A stretch of 8,269 nucleotides of DNA from an uncultured Clostridia bacterium (GTDB lineage: Bacteria; Bacillota; Clostridia; Lachnospirales; Lachnospiraceae). Each line of letters opens with the position of its first letter. The first letter of the stretch is position 1. Below the pieces are notes generated by a model. That model searched no databases and had not been told where the DNA came from. It saw nothing but the letters and a program-made list of their open reading frames with translations. The stretch is from positions 1 through 8,269 of the forward strand of contig CAMODY010000078.1 in assembly GCA_946611595.1 (NCBI GenBank), read 5' to 3'. The translations under genes and the position numbers were made by a program. Below, piece by piece: positions 1 to 5,723 of this stretch.

Positions 1-567
1 TTTTATAAATTGATGATCTTTATGATCGCAGCATTCTTTGCAGGAGTTGCCGGCGTTCTCTATGGAGAGACGATCGGAACGATCCGCCAGGAGACCTTCT
101 CTTACAACTATTCGATCGAGATCCTGGTTATGGTCGTACTCGGCGGCATGGGTTCCATCAATGGTTCACTGATTGCGGCAGCAATTATTACTTATCTGAA
201 CATCATTCTTCAGAACCAGCTTTCCGGCGCACTGGCACCGGTAAAGAATATTGTCTATGCATTGATCCTGATCCTCATCGTTATCTTCAGCAATGCTCCG
301 GCAATGAAACGTTTCCGCGAGTCGCTGAATCTAAAGAATCTATTTAAGCGAAAGAAGACTGCAGAAGATGCAGCAGCTAAGATCAACAACGACGAAGCGC
401 ATTGGGACCGCATCGAGACAAAGATCAAAATGGACGAAGTCTTAAGTGCTGACACCAGAACAACTTATGCAGATGCACCGGTTCCTCCTGGAGCAGACGT
501 TGTTCCTATGGAAAGAACAAAAGATGAACTTTATCGTCATGTTGAAGAAGGAAAGGGGGAGGAATAA
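1..567 (+). CDS. livM: Branched-chain amino acid ABC transporter permease LivM, 3' part (5' end outside window)
   Basis: This is the C-terminal 188 residues of one of the two membrane subunits of a Liv/HAAT-family importer; the open frame runs in from the window's left edge, so the start is not visible. Three hydrophobic segments can be seen, at about residues 3-22, 39-70 and 82-97 of the visible part. The loop VLGGMGSINGSLIAA (about 47-61) is the conserved LivH/LivM signature that contacts the ATPases. After the last membrane segment the protein carries a charged, Lys/Glu/Asp-rich tail of about 91 residues (nt 292-564), longer than I expect for LivM. The stop codon directly abuts the livG ATG, so the genes are translated from one transcript. 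LivM rather than LivH is inferred from gene order (M-G-F). Family assignment is secure. Confidence 0.92.
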   Translation, partial: FYKLMIFMIAAFFAGVAGVLYGETIGTIRQETFSYNYSIEILVMVVLGGMGSINGSLIAAAIITYLNIILQNQLSGALAPVKNIVYALILILIVIFSNAPAMKRFRESLNLKNLFKRKKTAEDAAAKINNDEAHWDRIETKIKMDEVLSADTRTTYADAPVPPGADVVPMERTKDELYRHVEEGKGEE

Positions 568-1338
568 ATGTCTGAATATGTATTAGAGACGAAAAATTTA
601 GGAATCTCCTTCGGCGGACTGAAAGCAGTTCAGGATGCCAACATCAAAATCAAAAAAGGACAGATCTACGGAATGGTCGGCCCGAATGGTGCGGGTAAAA
701 CTACGGTGTTCAATATGCTGACCGGCGTGTATCTTCCGACAACCGGAACGTTCTATCTTGATGGGGAAGAGCTGAAAGGCAAAACCCAGGAACAGATCAA
801 CCATAAAGGTATCGCAAGAACCTTCCAGAACATTCGTTTGTTCAGCAACATGAGCGTAATCCGAAATGTAATGGTTGGCCTTCACAACCAGCCGCAGTAT
901 AAATGCAGTTTCTTAACCAGTATGCTGCGTCTGCCAAAGCACTTCAAAGTTGAAAAAGCAATGAGAGCTCGTGCAAAAGAGATCTTAAAGATCTTTGGGC
1001 TGGAAGATGAGCGGAACAACCTTGCCTGCAACCTGCCATATGGTAAGCAGAGAAAACTTGAGATCGCAAGAGCACTTGCAACAAATCCGAAACTTCTGCT
1101 TTTGGATGAGCCGGCAGCAGGTATGAACCCGCAGGAGACAGCAGACCTTGTTGATATCGTCTACAAGATCCGTGATGAGTTTGATCTGACGATCCTTTTG
1201 ATCGAGCATGATATGTCCTTCGTCTCCGGACTTTGCGAGGAACTGACAGTACTGAACTTCGGAACCGTCCTGGCACAGGGCAAGACAGCCGACTGCCTGA
1301 ACGATCCGGAAGTTATCAAAGCATATATCGGAGGTTGA
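568..1338 (+). CDS. livG: Branched-chain amino acid ABC transporter ATP-binding protein LivG
   Basis: This cytoplasmic ATPase subunit powers the Liv importer together with LivF. The 256 residues match the family's usual length. In order: Walker A GPNGAGKTT (38-46), Q-loop RTFQNIRLF with Gln87, the LivG-type signature LPYGKQ (156-161) in place of LSGGQ, Walker B LLLLDEP (176-182), and the H-loop His214 in IEHDM. RTFQNIRLF plus the roughly 20-30 residue insertion after it (residues 105-130) are typical of LivG and distinguish it from LivF. The ATG follows the livM stop with no gap, and GGGGGAGG lies just upstream (about 555-562), which fixes the start. Substrate range (Leu/Ile/Val or other amino acids or amides) cannot be told from the ATPase. 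Confidence 0.95.
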   Translation: MSEYVLETKNLGISFGGLKAVQDANIKIKKGQIYGMVGPNGAGKTTVFNMLTGVYLPTTGTFYLDGEELKGKTQEQINHKGIARTFQNIRLFSNMSVIRNVMVGLHNQPQYKCSFLTSMLRLPKHFKVEKAMRARAKEILKIFGLEDERNNLACNLPYGKQRKLEIARALATNPKLLLLDEPAAGMNPQETADLVDIVYKIRDEFDLTILLIEHDMSFVSGLCEELTVLNFGTVLAQGKTADCLNDPEVIKAYIGG

Positions 1339-1341
1339 GCC

Positions 1342-2052
1342 ATGGCATTATTAGAAGTTAAAGACCTTCAGGTTTATTATGGCGTGATCCAGGCGCTGAA
1401 AGGGATCAGCTTTACAGTTGAAGAAGGCGAGATCGTTACTCTGATCGGAGCAAATGGTGCCGGCAAGACGACCACGATGCAGACAATCGTTGGTCTGATC
1501 CCATCCAAGGGAGGTTCGATCACCTATGATGGTACCGATATCACGAAGTTTCCGTCTCATAAGATCGTAAACCGCGGACTGACACAGGTTCCGGAAGGTC
1601 GTCGTATTTTCCAGGAACTTACCGTCTATGATAATCTGATGCTTGGCGCATATCTGGAAAGAGATCTGAAAAAGATCAAAGACCGTATCGAGGAAGTTTT
1701 TGAACAGTTCCCGATCCTGAAAGAAAGAAGAACGCAGGTTGCAGGAACCTTATCCGGCGGTGAGCAGCAGATGCTTGCAATGAGCCGTGCGCTGATGGCA
1801 AACCCGAGACTGCTAATGCTCGATGAGCCTTCGATGGGACTTTCCCCGCTTCTTGTAAGTCAGGTCTTTGAGATCATCAAGGATATGAACAAGAAGGGGA
1901 TCACCATTTTGCTGGTTGAGCAGAATGCGGAAAAAGCACTCAGTATTGCGGACCGCGCCTATGTTCTTGCAAACGGCATGATCACCCACTCCGGAACAGG
2001 AGCGGAACTTGCCGGATCCGAAGAGATCAAGAAAGCTTATCTTGGAGGCTGA
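1342..2052 (+). CDS. livF: Branched-chain amino acid ABC transporter ATP-binding protein LivF
   Basis: This is the second ATPase subunit of the Liv importer, 236 residues as expected for the family. Walker A is GANGAGKTT (36-44). The Q-loop lies in QVPEGRRIF (82-90), a string characteristic of LivF. The signature is LSGGE (137-141), Walker B is LLMLDEP (157-163), and the H-loop position is Gln194 in LVEQNA. Gln instead of His at that site is normal for LivF and does not mean the protein is inactive. The start is three bases after the livG stop; GGAGG at 1330-1334, inside the end of livG, gives a 7-base spacing to the ATG. It works as a heterodimer with LivG on the cytoplasmic face of LivH/LivM, and the genes are clearly one operon. 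Confidence 0.95.
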   Translation: MALLEVKDLQVYYGVIQALKGISFTVEEGEIVTLIGANGAGKTTTMQTIVGLIPSKGGSITYDGTDITKFPSHKIVNRGLTQVPEGRRIFQELTVYDNLMLGAYLERDLKKIKDRIEEVFEQFPILKERRTQVAGTLSGGEQQMLAMSRALMANPRLLMLDEPSMGLSPLLVSQVFEIIKDMNKKGITILLVEQNAEKALSIADRAYVLANGMITHSGTGAELAGSEEIKKAYLGG

Positions 2053-2063
2053 TAAAAACTAGA

Positions 2064-2771
2064 ATGGTTAGAGCTTATTTATTAAATAGAAAAGAATTAG
2101 AAAACATCAAATTTGATCCGGCCATCCTTTCCGAGGGCCGTCGTGAGAAGATCGAAAAGATCAAACACGAAGATGATAAGGAACTTGGAACCTGCGTGGA
2201 GCTTTTACTGATCCATGCATTAAAGGACCTCGACCCGGAGATTTCCCTTCCGCTTCAGATCACGGAAGAAGAAGGCGGCAATCTGCTTTTAGATTCCAAA
2301 GTCAACGGATATGAGAAATTGTATTTCAATATGTCCCATTCCAAGGACTATGCACTTTGCGCAGTTTGCGATAAGCCGATCGGTGTCGATATTGAATGCA
2401 TCAAAACAAAAGATGTTTCCCATATGGACAAGATCCTTCACGAGACAGAGAACAAGATCCTGGGATTTATCACAAACTCGGAAGAGCAGAAGCATTATTT
2501 CTATGAATGCTGGGTTACAAAGGAAAGCTATCTGAAAAACTTAGGCTGCGGACTCACCATTCGCCCAAGAGACTTCTATGTAGAAGAAGATGTCCTCGAG
2601 ACGAATGATGCGAATCTGAAAAAAAGATATGTTCATGTCTATAAGGCAAATGAGATCGAAAATGCGGACTGGCACTTTGATGCAAGTTACCGGATGGCAA
2701 TCTGCACGCAGAAAAAAGACGCGGATACCAAAGTTGTTCTTTTAAGTTCTGAGGATTTTTCTGATTTGTAA
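2064..2771 (+). CDS. 4'-phosphopantetheinyl transferase, Sfp/AcpT-type
   Basis: The enzyme moves the 4'-phosphopantetheine arm from coenzyme A to a serine of carrier proteins (acyl, peptidyl or aryl carriers). The 235-residue length fits the two-lobed Sfp type, not the small trimeric AcpS. Visible motifs: NMSHS (89-93), the magnesium-binding IGVDIE with Asp109 and Glu111, and WVTKESYLKNLG (150-161) with Glu154 and Lys158, the conserved WxxKESxxK block. All key residues are present, so it should be active. The natural carrier protein is not in the window. It lies 11 bases after livF on the same strand with no terminator between, and is probably the last gene of that transcript. The nearest Shine-Dalgarno (GGAGG, 2044-2048) is 15 bases from the ATG, longer than ideal, which suggests weak translation or coupling to livF. 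Confidence 0.9.
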   Translation: MVRAYLLNRKELENIKFDPAILSEGRREKIEKIKHEDDKELGTCVELLLIHALKDLDPEISLPLQITEEEGGNLLLDSKVNGYEKLYFNMSHSKDYALCAVCDKPIGVDIECIKTKDVSHMDKILHETENKILGFITNSEEQKHYFYECWVTKESYLKNLGCGLTIRPRDFYVEEDVLETNDANLKKRYVHVYKANEIENADWHFDASYRMAICTQKKDADTKVVLLSSEDFSDL

Positions 2772-2811
2772 AAAAGAAAAACCTAATCCATAAAGAAGAA
2801 ATTAAAATTTG

Positions 2812-2841
2812 AAAAGCCGGGAAGAAAATCCCGGCTTTTTT
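2812..2841. terminator. Bidirectional intrinsic terminator between convergent genes
   Basis: An 11-bp perfect stem (2812-2822 with 2829-2839, core AGCCGGGA/TCCCGGCT) encloses a six-base loop AGAAAA. On the plus strand it runs into a T-tract (2836-2841), 40 bases after the phosphopantetheinyl transferase stop. On the minus strand the same stem begins 19 bases after the carboxypeptidase stop and is followed by TTTT and further AT-rich sequence. It can therefore end transcription in both directions, more strongly on the plus strand. Confidence 0.9.
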
Positions 2842-2860
2842 GTGCGTAGTCAATCCAAAT

Positions 2861-4258
2861 TTATCTATATCTTTGGCGCGGCGCCGAAGTGTGCGGGCGC
2901 CTGTTAGGAGTCCTGGTTCTTTTTTTATTTTTGCTGCTTCCATAGAAGGCAATCAGAAGGATCAGCACAACCAAAATGAACAGGACCAGATAAAGCGGAC
3001 TGATGTAGTGAACTTCAGTGAACGCTGCCGGAGCAATTTCAAGTTCCGGATCAAGGTAGATCGGAGCAGAACCTAAGTCGTGGTCGGCATAGCGGTAGTT
3101 GATCATGCCATATAAAGTTCTGCCGTTTTCCTGCGCTTCCGCCTGGAGTTCCGCTTTAAGTTCAAGGTCCAGATCATCTGCGAAGATCAGCTCAGACTCT
3201 AACTGATCAAAGGAAATTGCATTGAGGGTTAAAATCTGGGCGGAAGGGTCCAGCACAACTTTTGCTTTATCAACCGCATCAGAAAAACGGCGCTCATAAG
3301 CAGAGGCATTTTTCATGGAAAAGCTGTTGAACGTATAGTCCAAAAGCGCCTTCGCTTCAGAGAAGATTCCGGTATAGGCACCTTTCATCTGCACGGCGAT
3401 CACGGTGAAACCATCGCGTGCGGCAAAGGATACCAGGCATCTTCCGGATTCATCCAGGAAACCGGTCTTTCCGCCGATAACATCCGGATCATAGTATTCA
3501 GATTCAGGATCCATCAGAAGATCCCAGTGTTTGAACTTTTTCTCATCCGGATCCATGTTGGTAGGAGCGGCATAATAGATTTCCGTGGACATGATATCGA
3601 CGAAGGTTGAATTTTTAAACGCCTCCTGTGCGATCAGCGCAAGATCATGTGCAGTTGTATAGTGATCTTTTGAGAAAAGACCATGCGGATTTGTAAAATG
3701 CGTATTCGTACAGCCAATTTCAGCTGCGCGTTCATTCATCATATCCGCAAAAGCTTCGACCGATCCTGCAACATGCTCTGCCAAAGCAACGCCACAATCA
3801 TTTCCGGACTGGATCATCAGACCATAAAGCACATCCTTAAGCGGCATCTGTTCTCCGGCCTGGGCTTTGATCGTAACGGCAGCCTCTTCCAGGTTTACTG
3901 CATTTTCGGAAAAGGTTACGGTCTCATTCAGATCGCAGTTTTCAATCACGACCAATGCCGTCAGGATCTTTGTGGTACTTGCAGGGTATCTTTGTGTATC
4001 CGCATCTTTTTCATAGAGAACCGTTGAAGTAGAGTTTTCCATGATATATACGGATTCGGATTCTGTTTCCGGTGGAGTCGGCCAGACATGATTATAATAA
4101 GCATCGGAAGAAGGAGCCGCTGTATCTGTAGCAGCACCGGCTGCGGTCGTTTCTTCTGGAGCCGCCGTCTCTTCCTCTGCCAGAACTGTATTCATCGGTA
4201 TGAATGCTAAAACCAGTGCCAGAAAGAAAGGCGCTGTTCGTTTCAGAAATTTTTTCAT
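2861..4258 (-). CDS. D-alanyl-D-alanine carboxypeptidase (PBP5/DacF-type, S11 family), membrane anchored
   Basis: This is an extracytoplasmic low-molecular-weight penicillin-binding protein that removes the terminal D-Ala from peptidoglycan stem peptides. With the ATG at 4258 it has 465 residues. A signal peptide MKKFLKRTAPFFLALVLAF... ends in VLA, with likely cleavage after Ala27. A Thr/Ala/Glu-rich linker (about 28-65) precedes the catalytic domain. All three active-site motifs are intact: S94-T-T-K97, S151-G-N153 and K264-T-G266. A beta-rich region (about 325-415) may correspond to the PBP5 C-terminal domain. The C-terminus has one transmembrane helix (about 420-440) and a basic tail of some 23 residues, rather than the usual amphipathic anchor. 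An in-frame TTG at 4309 and another at 4273 (AAGG six bases upstream) are alternative starts; the signal peptide and the promoter position favour 4258. dacF or dacA could both be used as the name. Confidence 0.92.
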   Translation of the reverse strand: MKKFLKRTAPFFLALVLAFIPMNTVLAEEETAAPEETTAAGAATDTAAPSSDAYYNHVWPTPPETESESVYIMENSTSTVLYEKDADTQRYPASTTKILTALVVIENCDLNETVTFSENAVNLEEAAVTIKAQAGEQMPLKDVLYGLMIQSGNDCGVALAEHVAGSVEAFADMMNERAAEIGCTNTHFTNPHGLFSKDHYTTAHDLALIAQEAFKNSTFVDIMSTEIYYAAPTNMDPDEKKFKHWDLLMDPESEYYDPDVIGGKTGFLDESGRCLVSFAARDGFTVIAVQMKGAYTGIFSEAKALLDYTFNSFSMKNASAYERRFSDAVDKAKVVLDPSAQILTLNAISFDQLESELIFADDLDLELKAELQAEAQENGRTLYGMINYRYADHDLGSAPIYLDPELEIAPAAFTEVHYISPLYLVLFILVVLILLIAFYGSSKNKKRTRTPNRRPHTSAPRQRYR

Positions 4259-4264
4259 AGAGGT

Positions 4265-4292
4265 ATTATACAATGAATGCCTTAAATTGCAA
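4265..4292 (-). promoter_or_regulatory. Predicted sigma-A promoter of the carboxypeptidase gene, abutting its ATG
   Basis: Read on the minus strand, TTGCAA (4292-4287) and a perfect TATAAT (4270-4265) are 16 bp apart; TTTGCA one base further out gives a 17-bp spacer. Only six bases (ACCTCT) separate TATAAT from the ATG at 4258, so the expected +1 falls on or within a base or two of the start codon. No Shine-Dalgarno precedes that ATG. The call rests on sequence match only. Confidence 0.5.
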
Positions 4293-4300
4293 AAAAAATC

Positions 4301-4329
4301 TCGATTCAAACGCTGTTTCTATATATAAT
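4301..4329 (+). promoter_or_regulatory. Predicted promoter for trmB and downstream genes
   Basis: A perfect TATAAT (4324-4329) lies 17 bp after a weak -35 match TCGATT (4301-4306, three of six consensus bases). The expected start is near 4336, giving a leader of about 29 bases to the ATG at 4365. It stands back to back with the minus-strand promoter, the two -35 elements being 8 bp apart. Confidence 0.5.
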
Positions 4330-4364
4330 AGGAAAAGAACACAAAAAAAAGGATGACTAAACAG

Positions 4365-5105
4365 ATGAGACTACGCAATATTCCCGGAGCCCGGGAAGTG
4401 ATCGCAGAAAGCGAGTTTGTAATAAAAGAAGAACCGGCAGAAGGTGTAGAGGTCGATGACCGCTATCATAAAGCCGGAGATAAATGGGTGAAAGAAGGCG
4501 GCCGCAGAGTACTCGGCGACTGGTATGTGAAAGGCCACTGGAATGAGGTCTTTGGAAATGAGAATCCGCTGAGAGTCGAGATTGGCATGGGCAAGGGAAC
4601 CTTTATCATGCGCATGGCCAAAGCATTTCCGGAAATCAACTTCGTTGGAATTGAAAAATATTCCAGCGTCCTGCTTCGTGCGATTCAGAAGCAGGAAGAA
4701 GAGAATCTTCCAAATGTAAAATTCATCCGTATGGATGCAGAATACATCGAGGATGTTTTTGCTGAAGGAGAAGTGGATCGGATCTATTTAAACTTCTCAG
4801 ACCCGTGGCCAAAAGATAAACACGCGAAACGAAGATTGACATCGCGTCAATTTTTGGAGCGTTATGATAAGATCCTGAAAGCGGACGGCATCGTTGAATT
4901 TAAAACAGATAATGATGATCTTTTTGCGTTTTCCTTAGAGGAGATTCCGGAAGCCGGATGGAAGATCGAAGCACAGACCTTTGATCTGCATAGCGATGTG
5001 CAAATGAATGAAGGCAATATCATGACCGAGTATGAAGAACGCTTCTCCAGTCAGGGAAACAAGATTCATAAGGTGATCATAAGCCGGGAGAAAGTACAGT
5101 CGTGA
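4365..5105 (+). CDS. trmB: tRNA (guanine-N7-)-methyltransferase TrmB
   Basis: The enzyme uses S-adenosylmethionine to form m7G at position 46 in the variable loop of tRNAs. From the ATG at 4365 it has 246 residues. The SAM-binding motif is E72-IGMGKG-78, followed by the acidic GIEKYS strand (95-100), RMDAEY (122-127), the family hallmark DPWPK with HAKRR (146-157), and a C-terminal TEYEERF block. An ATG at 4353 would add MTKQ, but AAAGG touches it directly. From 4365 the same AAAGGATGA sits at a workable distance, and MRLRN resembles the usual TrmB N-terminus (M-R-x-R), so 4365 is preferred. Residues about 24-56 form a charged segment not needed in short TrmB proteins. It begins a same-strand group with the next two genes; the gap to the next gene is 39 bases without a visible terminator. 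Confidence 0.93.
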   Translation: MRLRNIPGAREVIAESEFVIKEEPAEGVEVDDRYHKAGDKWVKEGGRRVLGDWYVKGHWNEVFGNENPLRVEIGMGKGTFIMRMAKAFPEINFVGIEKYSSVLLRAIQKQEEENLPNVKFIRMDAEYIEDVFAEGEVDRIYLNFSDPWPKDKHAKRRLTSRQFLERYDKILKADGIVEFKTDNDDLFAFSLEEIPEAGWKIEAQTFDLHSDVQMNEGNIMTEYEERFSSQGNKIHKVIISREKVQS

Positions 5106-5144
5106 AAGAAAGCGTTTGGCAGAAAGGTTTGACGGGAAAATAAA

Positions 5145-5717
5145 ATGGCAAGAGATTATTGGCGCGGCGGTAACATGCTGTATCCGGTGCCGGCAGTGAT
5201 GGTAAGCTGTCAGCGAAAAAATGAAAAACCAAATATCATAACTGTGGCGTGGGCAGGGACGATCTGTTCTGATCCTGTCATGCTTTCAATCTCTGTCCGG
5301 AAAGAACGTTATTCTCATGCCATTATAAAAGAGACTGGAGAATTTGCAGTCAACCTGGTAACAACAGACCTTGTGCGGGCAGCAGATTACTGCGGCGTAA
5401 AAAGCGGAAGGGATATTGATAAATTTACACAGTGTCAGTTAACGCCGATAAGATCAAAGACGATTGATGCACCATCAATTGAAGAAAGTCCGCTTTCGCT
5501 TGAATGCAAAGTGAAAGAGATTATTGAACTCGGAAGCCACGACATGTTCCTTTCGGAAGTTACAGCGGTTTCTGTTGATGAGCAGTACATGGATGAAAAG
5601 GGAAAGTTTCATTTAAATGATACGAAGCTCTGTGCTTATTCACATGGCGAATATTTTGAACTTGGAAAAAAGATTGGGAAGTTTGGCTATAGCGTCAGGA
5701 AGAAAAAAGACAGGTAA
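5145..5717 (+). CDS. Flavin reductase-like, FMN-binding split-barrel protein (flavoredoxin type)
   Basis: This 190-residue protein resembles the flavin reductase/flavoredoxin family, small cytoplasmic proteins that bind FMN and exchange electrons with NAD(P)H or other redox partners. The pattern MLYPVPAVMVSC (11-22), PNIITVAWAGTICSDPVMLSISV (29-51) and the block around HAIIKETGEFAVNL (58-71), followed by AADYCGVKSGRD (79-90), is the conserved first half of the fold, in which the flavin phosphate and ring are held. No NAD(P) motif distinguishes a reductase from a flavin-binding electron carrier, so substrate and partner are unknown. The Shine-Dalgarno is weak (GACGGGA, 5131-5137). The gene sits 39 bases after trmB and six bases before the next gene, so the three are probably cotranscribed. 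Confidence is high for the fold and low for the exact reaction. Confidence 0.8.
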   Translation: MARDYWRGGNMLYPVPAVMVSCQRKNEKPNIITVAWAGTICSDPVMLSISVRKERYSHAIIKETGEFAVNLVTTDLVRAADYCGVKSGRDIDKFTQCQLTPIRSKTIDAPSIEESPLSLECKVKEIIELGSHDMFLSEVTAVSVDEQYMDEKGKFHLNDTKLCAYSHGEYFELGKKIGKFGYSVRKKKDR

Positions 5718-5723
5718 TTATCA

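Noticed and set aside
1921..1926. Loss of the H-loop histidine in LivF (Gln194)
   Set aside because: LVEQNA is the normal sequence in LivF proteins, so this is not evidence of an inactive ATPase.
2880..2927. Second plus-strand terminator: GGCGCC repeats followed by a T-run
   Set aside because: The six-base arms (2880-2885, 2896-2901) are separated from the T-run by about 18 bases and the T-run is simply the lysine codons of the carboxypeptidase tail on the other strand.
2554..2952. Minus-strand open frame of 132 codons across the terminator region
   Set aside because: It overlaps both the phosphopantetheinyl transferase and carboxypeptidase genes and crosses the bidirectional terminator; the protein looks like noise.
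3683..4027. 114-codon plus-strand open frame opposite the carboxypeptidase gene
   Set aside because: It lies wholly antisense to a confidently identified gene, has no ribosome site or recognisable domain, and is best explained as a shadow frame.
4259..4309. Longer carboxypeptidase reading frame starting at TTG 4309
   Set aside because: It would put 17 extra residues before a well-formed signal peptide, lacks a ribosome site, and runs through the best promoter match.
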